Assembly (NCBI GenBank): GCA_013297625.1
Contig: JAAFHT010000009.1
Coordinates: 1-46,805 of the forward strand
Direction: 5' to 3'
Origin: Actinomycetota bacterium
GTDB lineage: Bacteria > Actinomycetota > Actinomycetes > Actinomycetales > Microbacteriaceae
DNA length: 46,805 bases
A model generated the notes under the pieces. The model was given only the letters and a program-made list of their open reading frames with translations. It made no database searches and was not told the origin of the DNA. How positions within the stretch are numbered: position 1 is the stretch's first letter; each line of letters begins with the position of its first letter. Positions 9,278 through 17,228 of this stretch are shown here, piece by piece. The position numbers and the translations under genes were made by a program.

Positions 9278-10453
9278 TCACGATCGAAGCAGTGCCGTGG
9301 CGATCGCGGCGACGCCCTCAGCGCGGCCGGTGAAGCCGAGCCCGTCGCTCGTCGTCGCCGCCACGCTCACGGGAGCGCCGAGCGTGCGCGTGAGGAGCGC
9401 CTCAACCTCATGGCGTCGCGCGGCGAAGCGAGGCCGCTGCGCGACCACTTGCACGGCGACGTTGACGACCTCGAATCCGGCGGTGCGCACGAGCTCGAGG
9501 GTTGCCGTGAGAAAAACCTCGCCGCGCGCCTCGGCGAATCGCGGGTCGTCGACTCCGAACCGCGAACCGATGTCACCCAACCCAGCGGCCGACAGGAGGG
9601 CATCGCACACCGCGTGGCTGATCGCGTCTCCGTCACTGTGCCCGGCGAGCCCCGGTTCACCCGGCCAATACAGCCCGCCAAGCCACAGGGCCCGGTTGTC
9701 GTCATAGGCGTGAACGTCGACGCCGATACCCGTGCGCAAGGCGGGCCTGTCGCCGGCCACAAGTTGCTCGGCTCGGCGAAGATCCCACGGAGTGGTCACC
9801 TTGAACGCTCGATCATCACCAGGCACTGTCACGACGGGATGCCCTGCCGCAGCGAACACGCTCGCATCATCAGTGTGCTCGGCTCCGGGCGCAATCGCCG
9901 CAACAGCTGCGCGGTACGCGCCGAGCGGAAAACCTTGAGGGGTTTGGATCGCCGCAAGCTGCGAGCGATCGACCTGTTCAACAACCGCTCCCGCGGCGTC
10001 TCGGCGCGCGATCGTGTCGACGACGGGCAGCGCGGGGATCACCCCGACGTTCTCGGCGCGCACGCGCTCGACGACACGCGCGAAGACCTCGGGCGGCGTG
10101 AGAGCTCGCGCCGCATCGTGGATGAGCACCACTTCGACACCCTCGGCAACAGCGGCGAGCCCGGCGGCCACGGAGGCCGCGCGGCTGTCGCCTCCGACCA
10201 CCACCGTGAGGGCATCCCGAGCCGCTCCCGCGACCCGCTGGCCGATCGTAACCGCCTCGGCCCGGTGACTCTCGGGAGCAACCACCACGACCTGCGCGGG
10301 TTCGGGTTGCGCGAAGACGCCCTCGAGAGCGAGCTCAAGAAGAGTGCGACCACCGACAGACACGAAGGCCTTGGGGCGCGACATGCCCAGTCGAGTGCCG
10401 CTGCCGGCAGCGACGACTACGATCGCGAGCCGCGGCGCGAACGGCGGCGTCAT
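9278..10453 (-). CDS. ispDF: Bifunctional IspD/IspF of the MEP isoprenoid pathway
   Basis: A 391-aa fusion. Residues about 1-225 are IspD (MEP cytidylyltransferase), with the nucleotide-binding loop VVVAAGSGTRLGMSRPKAF and HDAARALTPPEV. Residues about 232-391 are IspF (MEcPP synthase), with the metal-site sequence GVDVHAYDD, then GHSDGDAISHAVCDALLSA and TTSDGLGFTGR. Together they carry out the third and fifth steps of the pathway; IspE acts between them and is not in the window. The ATG at 10453 is 2 bases past the carD stop codon, so co-transcription with carD is likely. Confidence 0.95.
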   Translation of the reverse strand: MTPPFAPRLAIVVVAAGSGTRLGMSRPKAFVSVGGRTLLELALEGVFAQPEPAQVVVVAPESHRAEAVTIGQRVAGAARDALTVVVGGDSRAASVAAGLAAVAEGVEVVLIHDAARALTPPEVFARVVERVRAENVGVIPALPVVDTIARRDAAGAVVEQVDRSQLAAIQTPQGFPLGAYRAAVAAIAPGAEHTDDASVFAAAGHPVVTVPGDDRAFKVTTPWDLRRAEQLVAGDRPALRTGIGVDVHAYDDNRALWLGGLYWPGEPGLAGHSDGDAISHAVCDALLSAAGLGDIGSRFGVDDPRFAEARGEVFLTATLELVRTAGFEVVNVAVQVVAQRPRFAARRHEVEALLTRTLGAPVSVAATTSDGLGFTGRAEGVAAIATALLRS

Positions 10454-10455
10454 GA

Positions 10456-10938
10456 CTACGAGGCGAGAACCTCGTCGAGCACCGTCGAGGCCTTCTCTTC
10501 GTCGGTCTTCTCGGCGAGCGCGAGCTCGCTAATGAGAATCTGACGGGCCTTGGCGAGCATGCGCTTTTCGCCCGCGCTCAAGCCACGGTCTTGGTCACGG
10601 CGCCAGAGGTCACGAACAACCTCTGAGACCTTGATGACATCACCCGAGGCGAGCTTCTCAAGGTTGGCCTTGTAGCGGCGCGACCAGTTGGTGGGCTCTT
10701 CGGTGAAAGGAGCGCGGAGCACCTCAAAAACCTTGTCGAGACCTTCTTGGCCTATGACGTCACGAACGCCCACGAGGTCGACGTTCTCGGCCGGCACCTC
10801 GATGGTCAGATCACCCTGCGTGACGTTGAGCTTGAGATAGAGCTTCTCTTCGCCCCGGACGGTTCGGTTCTTTACTTCGATGATCGTTGCCGCACCGTGG
10901 TGGGGGTAAACGACCGTCTCGCCGACCTGAAAAAGCAT
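10456..10938 (-). CDS. carD: CarD-family RNA polymerase-binding regulator
   Basis: A 160-aa protein. Residues about 1-60 ([20 protein letters not shown]) are the Tudor-like domain that binds the RNA polymerase beta subunit. The helical C-terminal part ([17 protein letters not shown] to [13 protein letters not shown]) binds the upstream edge of the promoter bubble, with a conserved Trp in NWSRR. CarD stabilises open complexes at many actinobacterial promoters. The carD-ispDF order matches other actinobacteria. A GGAAGGA ribosome binding site and a TAGACT -10 element (10964-10969, minus strand) lie upstream. Confidence 0.95.
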   Translation of the reverse strand: MLFQVGETVVYPHHGAATIIEVKNRTVRGEEKLYLKLNVTQGDLTIEVPAENVDLVGVRDVIGQEGLDKVFEVLRAPFTEEPTNWSRRYKANLEKLASGDVIKVSEVVRDLWRRDQDRGLSAGEKRMLAKARQILISELALAEKTDEEKASTVLDEVLAS

Positions 10939-11043
10939 GGGTGATGGTCCTTCCGCAGAATTGCCAGTCTACCACAGCGGTTTCTCAGAATTTCGGGGCG
11001 GGAGGGCCGTCGCGCGGGAGGCGATCGGGCGCCGAAGGCTCGC

Positions 11044-11049
11044 TAGACT
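11044..11049 (+). promoter_or_regulatory. Probable -10 element (TAGACT) for the lipoprotein gene
   Basis: TAGACT lies 90 bases before the GTG start at 11139, which would give a leader of about 80 nt. TAGACT also occurs upstream of carD and at the ars promoter in this window, so it fits the local -10 pattern. No good -35 is visible. The whole carD/lipoprotein spacer (10939-11138) holds only these divergent promoters. Confidence 0.4.
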
Positions 11050-11138
11050 AGGCTCATTGGGGCTTCCGTGAGCGTCGTAGACGGTGCTCTTCAGACACTG
11101 CGTGCCCGGGCAACCCGACGGCCTGAAGGAGACATTTC

Positions 11139-11609
11139 GTGAAATCTCGCGTAGCGGCGTCGATCGCTCTTGCTGCAGCCCTACTCCTCGGCACCACCGG
11201 GTGCACCTTCTGGGCCAACATCGCCACGCAAGAAGACTATGACCCGAGCGATGGCGTCGGCACCGAAGTGGGTCAGCTCGACATCCGCAACGCACTACTG
11301 ATCGGTGAGACCGGCGACGAACTCAACCTCGTCATGACGGTGGCCAGCTCGGCCGACGTCGACCGCCGCCTCATCGTGCAGTGGGAGAGCGACGGCGAAC
11401 GCGTTTCTGAAGCCATCGTTGTTGCCGCTGGCGAGCGCACGCGCGTGGGCGGCCCCGACGATGAGGTACAGATCATCCTCACCGGTACTGGCGCCACCAT
11501 CGGCGGGCTCATTCCCGTCTTCTTCTCGTACACGGGCGCCGAGGGCTCTGAAGTTCAGGTTCCCGTGCTCGATGGGAGCTTGCCGGAGTACGAGCTCTAT
11601 ATTCCTTAA
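11139..11609 (+). CDS. Small lipoprotein, unknown function
   Basis: A 156-aa protein starting at GTG 11139 with a GAAGGA ribosome binding site 9 bases upstream. A signal peptide (MKSRVAASIALAAALLLGTT) ends in a lipobox with the lipidated residue at Cys22 (GTTGC). The mature part is acidic and beta-rich (IRNALLIGETGDELNLVMTV, IVVAAGERTRVGG) with no Cys or catalytic motif. I recognise no enzyme family. Its last three codons, including the TAA, are the first bases of the 28-bp tandem repeat that follows. It lies opposite carD with divergent promoters. Confidence 0.88.
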   Translation: MKSRVAASIALAAALLLGTTGCTFWANIATQEDYDPSDGVGTEVGQLDIRNALLIGETGDELNLVMTVASSADVDRRLIVQWESDGERVSEAIVVAAGERTRVGGPDDEVQIILTGTGATIGGLIPVFFSYTGAEGSEVQVPVLDGSLPEYELYIP

Positions 11610-11796
11610 CTCGCCCTTCGGGCGACGAATTCCTTAACTCGCCCTTCGGGCGACGAATTCCTTAACTCGCCCTTCGGGCGACGAATTCCTTAACTCGCGC
11701 TTCGGGCGACGAATTCCTTAACTCGCGCTTCGGGCGACGAATCCCTTAACTCGCGCTGCGGGCGACGAATCCCTAGCTCGCGCTGCGGTCGACGGG
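11601..11796. repeat. Seven-copy 28-bp tandem repeat of small hairpins
   Basis: Seven contiguous 28-base units begin at 11601, 11629, 11657, 11685, 11713, 11741 and 11769. Units 1-3 are identical. Units 4-5 share one change (CGCCC to CGCGC), unit 6 has more changes and unit 7 most. The core of units 1-3 is a perfect stem TCGCCC-TTC-GGGCGA; later units have a mismatch in it. Unit 1 carries the terminal Pro codon and TAA stop of the lipoprotein gene, so the array starts inside that gene. GAATTC occurs at the unit junctions 1/2 to 4/5. It fills the gap between convergent genes (lipoprotein, regX3) and could act as a string of weak terminators or mRNA 3'-end protectors. Confidence 0.95.
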
Positions 11797-11815
11797 TGTG
11801 CGCGGCCCGCAGTCG

Positions 11816-12496
11816 TCAGGCTTCGAAGCGGTAGCCCAGGCCTCGCACGGTCACGAGCAATCGCGGGTTGGCGGGGTCGGGCTCGATCTTCGACCGAATG
11901 CGCTTGACGTGCACGTCGAGCGTCTTGGTGTCGCCGAAGTAGTCGGCGCCCCACACGCGGTCGATGAGCTGGCCCCGCGTGAGCACGCGCCCGGCATTGC
12001 GCAGCAAGAGCTCGAGCAGTTCAAACTCTTTCAACGGCATTGCAACGACAGCGCCATCAACGGTCACCTGGTGCTTCTCGACATCCATTCGAACGGTACC
12101 GGCGCTCAGAATTGCCTCGTCGAGGTCATTCGCGTCGGTCTGGCGGCGCATGACCGCACGGATGCGCGCGAGCAGTTCGCGCGTCGAATAAGGCTTGGTC
12201 ACATAGTCGTCGGCGCCCAGCTCGAGCCCCACGACAATGTCAACTTCGCTGTCTTTGGCGGTGAGCATGATGATCGGCACAGCCGACCGCTGGCGCAGTT
12301 CACGGCACACCTCAGTGCCGGGAAGCCCGGGCAGCATGAGGTCAAGCAGCACGAGATCGGCGCCGGCTCTATCGAACTCGGTCAAGGCCGCGAGGCCGTC
12401 GGGGGCCACCGTGGTCTCGTAGCCCTCGCGCGTCAGCAGGTAAGCGAGGGGCTCAGAGAGCGACGATTCGTCTTCGACAATCAGAATGCGGGTCAT
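11816..12496 (-). CDS. regX3: Response regulator, RegX3/PhoP-like
   Basis: A 226-aa OmpR-family regulator from the ATG at 12496, which overlaps the kinase stop (TGATG). The receiver domain has the acidic pair in ILIVEDESSL, the phospho-acceptor Asp52 in LVLLDLMLP, a Thr in MLTAKD and Lys101 in VTKPYSTREL. The C-terminal winged helix (MPLKEFELLELLLRNAGRVL, TLDVHVKRIRSKIEP) binds DNA. The match to RegX3 rests on sequence style and on the neighbours senX3, phoU and gpmA, as in mycobacteria. It is expected to bind PHO-box-like direct repeats, three sets of which are seen in this window. Confidence 0.9.
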   Translation of the reverse strand: MTRILIVEDESSLSEPLAYLLTREGYETTVAPDGLAALTEFDRAGADLVLLDLMLPGLPGTEVCRELRQRSAVPIIMLTAKDSEVDIVVGLELGADDYVTKPYSTRELLARIRAVMRRQTDANDLDEAILSAGTVRMDVEKHQVTVDGAVVAMPLKEFELLELLLRNAGRVLTRGQLIDRVWGADYFGDTKTLDVHVKRIRSKIEPDPANPRLLVTVRGLGYRFEA

Positions 12497-13647
12497 CAGC
12501 GGGCCTTTGCTCGTGACGCCGCGGGTTCGAGCACGCGCGGCAGGCGGATGGTGAAGGTAGAACCACGACCGGGTTGCGACCACACGCGAACGTCGCCGCC
12601 GTGGTTTTGCACGACGTGCTTGACGATGCTGAGGCCGAGGCCTGTGCCGCCGGTTGTGCGAGAACGTGCCTGATCGACTCGGAAGAAGCGCTCAAACACG
12701 CGATCAAGCTCGTCTTCGGGAATGCCGATGCCCTGGTCGGTCACGGCGATCTCGATGACGTCGTCTGCCGCGGCCACGCCGATGCCCACGCGAGCGGGTG
12801 AGTGCGAATACTGCACGGCATTGAGGATGAGGTTGTGCACCGCCGTGATGAGCATGGCTTCGTCGCCCCACACCCGCAGGCCCTTGGTGCCGCCACTCGC
12901 GAGGGTCACACGCTGCGCCTCGGCATGCACACGGTTCTGGTCGATTGCCGCCGACACGACGTGGTCGAGGTCGACAATTTCGGGGTCAGACAGCGCATCT
13001 TTTGCCTGCAGGCGCGAGAGCTCGATGATCTCTTGCGTCATGCTCGCCAGACGCCCCGATTCTTTCGTGAGCTGCTCGGCGAATCGCCGCACTTGCACGG
13101 GGTCGTCTGCGGCATGGCCGAGCGCTTCGCCGAGTAATCCGATAGCGCCAATCGGGGTCTTGAGCTCGTGACTGATGTTGGCCACGAAGTCGCGACGCAC
13201 GGCATCCAATCGATACGACTCGGTGCGGTCTTCGGCGAGCAAGAGCATGAAGCGGCTGCCGAGGCGGGCTACCCGCACTGACAGGTGCAAAGACGCATCA
13301 CCCAATGGGCCACGGCTGAGCTCGAGTTCTTCGGTGATCGGTTCTCCGCTGCGGCGCACTCGGTCGACGAGCTCAACCAAGCGGCCGTGCACGAGCGTGC
13401 GGTGCCAGACCAGACCCATCGTGACGGCACGTGCCGAGGCCTTGATGACGTTGTTGCTGGGGTCGAGAACAACCCCCGCCGATTCGAGGGCGTCGATGAC
13501 CTGATCGACACCGTCGGGCACTGTCGTGGAGGCGACGTCGGCCGCCATTCGGCCGCGACGAGCGGCGGTGACGACCGCGACGACGGCTCCGCCCCCGATC
13601 ACCGCACCGAAGGCGAGAGCGAGGGGCACGAGCAGTGCCGAGTCCAT
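12496..13647 (-). CDS. senX3: Sensor histidine kinase, SenX3-like
   Basis: A 383-aa kinase from the ATG at 13647 (MDSALLVPLALAFG). A frame extension to 13746 gives a polar N-terminus and would cover the promoter region, so it was rejected. One clear membrane helix (about 4-28) is followed by a PAS-like region (about 45-140), an H-box with His160 (FVANISHELKTPIGA), an N-box (NLILNAVQYS) and G-boxes (DQGIGIPEDEL, GTGLGLSIVKHVV). In the known system SenX3 phosphorylates RegX3 at low phosphate under the influence of Pst and PhoU. It is co-transcribed with regX3 and divergent from phoU. Confidence 0.9.
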   Translation of the reverse strand: MDSALLVPLALAFGAVIGGGAVVAVVTAARRGRMAADVASTTVPDGVDQVIDALESAGVVLDPSNNVIKASARAVTMGLVWHRTLVHGRLVELVDRVRRSGEPITEELELSRGPLGDASLHLSVRVARLGSRFMLLLAEDRTESYRLDAVRRDFVANISHELKTPIGAIGLLGEALGHAADDPVQVRRFAEQLTKESGRLASMTQEIIELSRLQAKDALSDPEIVDLDHVVSAAIDQNRVHAEAQRVTLASGGTKGLRVWGDEAMLITAVHNLILNAVQYSHSPARVGIGVAAADDVIEIAVTDQGIGIPEDELDRVFERFFRVDQARSRTTGGTGLGLSIVKHVVQNHGGDVRVWSQPGRGSTFTIRLPRVLEPAASRAKAR

Positions 13648-13718
13648 GAGCACTAGATTAGTGACCGACGACCCGACCCTGAGCCGCTTCGGCACGACCC
13701 GGGGCGAGGTCATCGAGA

Positions 13719-13747
13719 ATTCACCTGTGGATTGATAGCCGTTCACC
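13719..13747 (+). promoter_or_regulatory. PHO-box-like direct repeats between senX3 and phoU
   Basis: ATTCACC at 13719 and GTTCACC at 13741 are exactly 22 bases apart, with a degenerate unit (GATTGAT) at 13730 in the middle, so the period is 11. Actinobacterial PhoP and RegX3 sites are 11-bp direct repeats with GTTCACC as the conserved half. The site sits between the divergent senX3 and phoU genes and could serve both. The assignment is from pattern; binding is inferred. Confidence 0.6.
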
Positions 13748-13807
13748 GCCGAACGGCACGGTGAGAGGGATTGTGCCGAGACCCCCCCAGATAGAGGACG
13801 TGACCAG

Positions 13808-14458
13808 ATGCGCGAAGTATTTCAGCAAGAGCTGCGAGAGGTGCGCGAGCGACTTGTCGAGATCGCCGGGCTCGTTGCTAGCTCAATCGAAAACGCGACC
13901 CAGGCCTTCAACGAGTCGAACGTCTCGCTCGCTGAGACGGTCATCGCGGATGACGCGAAGATCGACGTGGCCGCCGCCGAGCTCGACGAGCTCGCCATCA
14001 ACATTCTCGCGCGTCAGCAACCGGTTGCCCGCGACTTGCGCGTCGTCGTGAGCGCGCTGCGCATTAGCGCGTCGCTCGAGCGCATGGGCGACATGTCCGA
14101 GCACATCGCGCAACTCGCGCGCTACCGCTTCCCTGACAAGGTCGTGCCGAAGAGCCTGCGCTCGACGTTCAAAGAGATGGGCGCCCTCGACGTCACGATC
14201 GCCCGCAAGCTCGTCGAGCTGCTTGAGACCGAAGACCTCGCGATCGCCGAGTTCATTCGCGACGAAGACGACAAGATCGATGCTCTGCACCTCAGTGTCT
14301 TCGACAAGGTGCTCGGCGAAACCTGGAAGGGCGAAGCGATCGACACGGTCGACGCCACTCTCGCATCGCGCTACCACGAGCGCTTTGCCGACCACGCCGT
14401 CTCGATCTCGAAGAAGGTGCAGTACCTCGCGACGGGCGACTGGGTTCCGGCCGACTAA
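13808..14458 (+). CDS. phoU: Phosphate signalling protein PhoU
   Basis: A 216-aa all-helical protein with the two PhoU repeats. The metal-contacting pattern is visible in the first (LRISASLERMGDMSEHIA) and in a weaker second copy (ASRYHERFADHAVSISKKV). PhoU links the Pst transporter to the phosphate-sensing kinase and keeps the Pho regulon off when phosphate is plentiful. It is divergent from senX3-regX3 with a PHO-box-like site between. The upstream AGAGGACGTG could supply a ribosome binding site. Confidence 0.95.
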   Translation: MREVFQQELREVRERLVEIAGLVASSIENATQAFNESNVSLAETVIADDAKIDVAAAELDELAINILARQQPVARDLRVVVSALRISASLERMGDMSEHIAQLARYRFPDKVVPKSLRSTFKEMGALDVTIARKLVELLETEDLAIAEFIRDEDDKIDALHLSVFDKVLGETWKGEAIDTVDATLASRYHERFADHAVSISKKVQYLATGDWVPAD

Positions 14459-14483
14459 CCTGGCGCGGGCATCCGCCCCGCAC

Positions 14484-14525
14484 ACGACGAGAGCCCCGCA
14501 GCAGCTGCCGCGGGGCTCTCGTCGT
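14484..14525. terminator. Bidirectional terminator hairpin between phoU and gpmA
   Basis: CGACGAGAGCCCCGC (14485-14499) pairs perfectly with GCGGGGCTCTCGTCG (14510-14524), and the flanking A/T adds one more pair. The loop contains the palindrome GCAGCTGC. It lies 26 bases after the phoU stop and 13 before the gpmA stop, so it would serve both convergent genes. There is no long U-tract on either side, which is common in high-GC actinobacteria. Confidence 0.85.
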
Positions 14526-14537
14526 TGATGAAGAGCG

Positions 14538-15281
14538 TTACTTCTTGCCCTGCGCGGCCACAGCGGCGGCGCCAGCGGCAGCTGCCTCGGGGTCGAGGTA
14601 TTCGGCGGGCTTGACGGGCATGAAGTCGTCACCGAGCTCGTAGACGAGCGGGATGCCCGTCGGAATGTTGAGCTCGGCGATCGCGTCGTCACTGATGCCG
14701 TCGAGGTGCTTCACGAGAGCGCGCAGCGAGTTGCCGTGCGCGGTCACGAGCACGGTGTGGCCCGCGGCGAGGTCACGCGTGATGTCGCTGTGCCAGTAGG
14801 GCAGCATGCGGTCGATGACGAGCTTGAGGCTCTCGGTGCGGGGCACGTCACCGTCAATGCCGACGTAGCGCGGGTCGTGCACTTGGCTGAACTCGGCGTC
14901 GTCCGCGAGCGGCGGCGGCGGCGTGTCGAAGCTGCGGCGCCAGGTCATGAAGAGCTCTTCGCCGTGCGCCGCGAGCGTCTCGGCCTTGTTGAGGCCCTGC
15001 AGGGCGCCATAGTGGCGCTCGTTGAGCCGCCAGCTGCGCTTGACCGGCAACCAGTCGAGCTCGGCGACCTCAAGAGCGATGTTGGCGGTGTGGATGGCTC
15101 GCTTCAGCAGACTCGTGTAGAGCACACGCGGCGCGAGCCCCGAGGCCTTGATGAGCTCGCCGGCCCGGCGCGCTTCGGCACGACCTTGCTCGGTCAGTTC
15201 GACATCCACCCACCCGGTAAAGATGTTCTTCTCGTTCCACACAGAGTGGCCATGGCGGAGCAAAATCAGGGTGTGCGTCAT
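14538..15281 (-). CDS. gpmA: 2,3-bisphosphoglycerate-dependent phosphoglycerate mutase
   Basis: A 247-aa histidine-phosphatase-superfamily enzyme of glycolysis. The catalytic phospho-His lies in [20 protein letters not shown] (RHG), the general acid Glu in [14 protein letters not shown] and the second His in [12 protein letters not shown]. The length is normal for dPGM. The C-terminus is Ala-rich. The adjacency of gpmA with the senX3-regX3-phoU group is known from other actinobacteria. It is divergent from the methyltransferase gene at 15326. Confidence 0.95.
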   Translation of the reverse strand: MTHTLILLRHGHSVWNEKNIFTGWVDVELTEQGRAEARRAGELIKASGLAPRVLYTSLLKRAIHTANIALEVAELDWLPVKRSWRLNERHYGALQGLNKAETLAAHGEELFMTWRRSFDTPPPPLADDAEFSQVHDPRYVGIDGDVPRTESLKLVIDRMLPYWHSDITRDLAAGHTVLVTAHGNSLRALVKHLDGISDDAIAELNIPTGIPLVYELGDDFMPVKPAEYLDPEAAAAGAAAVAAQGKK

Positions 15282-15325
15282 GCCTCCAGCCTATCCAGGG
15301 CTGCCGGGGGCGAGAGAATGGACGC

Positions 15326-16111
15326 ATGGCAGAGGGGCGCATCACGCGCGGTACCACGGGCGTCAATCGCCTACGACGCATGGATCGCTTCATTGCGGCG
15401 CACCCGGCGCTGCGGCGAGCATCCGACCCCCTCGTTGTTGACCTTGGATACGGGGCCGCGCACTGGACCTCACTCGAACTGCTTGAGCGATTGCGCCGCG
15501 TACGAGCGGATGCTCGCGTCGTCGGCATCGAAATCGACCCCGAGCGCGTGAGTGCGGCGCTTCCGTTTGCCCGTGACGGGCTAAGTTTTCGACGCGGCGG
15601 CTTCGAAGTGCCGCTCGACGGGGATGCTCGGGCCGCCGTCATTCGCGCCGCCAACGTCTTGCGGCAGTACGACGAAGCCGAGGTGCCTGCCGCGTGGGCG
15701 CGGCTGCAGTCGCGGCTGCAACCCGGCGGGCTGTTGCTCGAGGGCACGTGTAGTGAAGTGGGCCGCGTGGCCAGTTGGGTTGAGCTCGACCCCGACGGCC
15801 CGCAGAGCTTGACTCTCGCGTTGCACCTGTCGTCGCTCGACGAGCTCGGTGGGCCGTCGGTCGTGGCCGAACGCCTGCCGAAGGCGCTCATTCATCGCAA
15901 CGTGCCCGGCGAGCCCGTGCACGACTTGCTGCGCGATCTTGATGCCCAGTGGGCGCGTCAGGCGCCGCTCTCGACCTTCTCGCCGCGCCAGCGGTTCATC
16001 GCCGCTGTGCGCGGCCTGCGCGACGCTGGCTGGCCCGTACTGGGCGGTGCTGACCGCTGGCGACTCGGAGAGCTCACCGTGGCGTGGTCGTCGGTCGCGC
16101 CCCGTTCGTAG
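15326..16111 (+). CDS. Class I SAM-dependent methyltransferase, substrate unknown
   Basis: A 261-aa protein. The SAM-binding motif I is PLVVDLGYGAAHWTSLELLE near residue 36, followed by an acidic residue at the end of strand 2 (VVGIEIDPERV). LQPGGLLLEGTCSE is the post-motif strand. The substrate cannot be read from the sequence. The stop codon TAG forms a palindrome with the stop of the convergent FUSC gene (TAGCGCGCTA, 16109-16118). Confidence 0.85.
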   Translation: MAEGRITRGTTGVNRLRRMDRFIAAHPALRRASDPLVVDLGYGAAHWTSLELLERLRRVRADARVVGIEIDPERVSAALPFARDGLSFRRGGFEVPLDGDARAAVIRAANVLRQYDEAEVPAAWARLQSRLQPGGLLLEGTCSEVGRVASWVELDPDGPQSLTLALHLSSLDELGGPSVVAERLPKALIHRNVPGEPVHDLLRDLDAQWARQAPLSTFSPRQRFIAAVRGLRDAGWPVLGGADRWRLGELTVAWSSVAPRS

Positions 16112-16115
16112 CGCG

Positions 16116-17228
16116 CTACAGGGGCGGAAACAGCGCCCGCGCATCGTCGGCAGGCATGCCGAGGTGCACCAGCACATCGAAGGCGAGGGGGCGCATCAGC
16201 ACGATGACCACTTGGTCGCCGACTCCCTCGACAGCTGAGGGTGAGCACTTCGAGGCCAGAGCGGCGGCCACCGCGCGGGCCGCGTACCGTGCGGCCTCAT
16301 CGTCGCGGCTTCGGCCCAGCAAGCGCACGACCTCAGCTGCTGTCTGCACGAGCTCGGCCAAGACGGGGTGGGCGCGCCCGTCTCGAACGACGACCTCAAC
16401 TCGTCGTGCGATCGCCCGAACGTGCCGCGTGGTGAGGTCGGCAACAGCGAGCAACCGATGCTCGTCGTCAAGACGCGCTCGACGCGATCGCAGCCACGGC
16501 GATACGGCAGCAACACCCCGAGCGCTCTCGAGTGCGCGACCCCAGTCGTCGAGCAACACTTGGCTGCGGCGACTGCGGGCCAGGGCAAGCTCGGCCGCGG
16601 CGTCGTCCCCCGACCGCAGCGATTCGTGCAGCCCGGTCAGCGACTGATCAAGCAACGAGAACAGTGCGGCTACCTCACCGCGTTGACGCAGCAAGTCGAA
16701 GCGCGGAATGAGGGCCGTCACGAGCAACGCCACGGCTCCGCCCACCAGGCCGTCGAGGCTGCGGGCAAACACTCCACCGTCGGGGGCCGGCAGCACGGCG
16801 ACGAGCATCGACTGCACTCCGGCGGCAATCGCGAAGGGCGCCGATGGCGATACGGCGCGGGCGACCACGAGCGTGATGACGAGAATGGTGGCTATCTGCC
16901 ACGCCCCCTGCCCGATGACTTGCACGAGCAGCGCGGCCACGACGATGCCAATGTTCATGCCGATGACGGTCTCGACCACGCGCCGCGGCGTTGTGTCACG
17001 CGCGAGCCCGAGCGACACGATCGTGACGGTCACCGCAACGAGCGGCAGCTCGTGGCCCAAGAGCGTACGCGCGATGAGGTACGACGAGGTCGCCGCGACG
17101 ACGATCTGCACGATGGCGGGCAGAGACAGTACAACGCGGTCGAGGGCGGCGCGAGCATCCAATCGCCGACGGATGCTGAGCTCAAGCCGAGCCAGCGACT
17201 CACTCTGCCTGCTCACGCGCGGCCCCAC
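16116..17228 (-). CDS. FUSC / aromatic acid exporter-like membrane protein
   Basis: A 370-aa protein starting at GTG 17228, directly after the stop of the YgfZ-like gene. About six hydrophobic helices fill residues 35-195 (IVQIVVAATSSYLIARTLLG, WQIATILVITLVVARAVSP), followed by a soluble helical half rich in Arg, Ala and Leu. This layout fits the FUSC/ArAE superfamily of putative exporters. Substrate unknown. It is probably the last gene of a unit with the YgfZ-like and nitrobindin-like genes. Confidence 0.8.
   Translation of the reverse strand: MGPRVSRQSESLARLELSIRRRLDARAALDRVVLSLPAIVQIVVAATSSYLIARTLLGHELPLVAVTVTIVSLGLARDTTPRRVVETVIGMNIGIVVAALLVQVIGQGAWQIATILVITLVVARAVSPSAPFAIAAGVQSMLVAVLPAPDGGVFARSLDGLVGGAVALLVTALIPRFDLLRQRGEVAALFSLLDQSLTGLHESLRSGDDAAAELALARSRRSQVLLDDWGRALESARGVAAVSPWLRSRRARLDDEHRLLAVADLTTRHVRAIARRVEVVVRDGRAHPVLAELVQTAAEVVRLLGRSRDDEAARYAARAVAAALASKCSPSAVEGVGDQVVIVLMRPLAFDVLVHLGMPADDARALFPPL

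Noticed and set aside
11601-11796. CRISPR array
   Set aside because: The 28-base units are contiguous with no spacers, and no cas genes are near. It is a tandem repeat.
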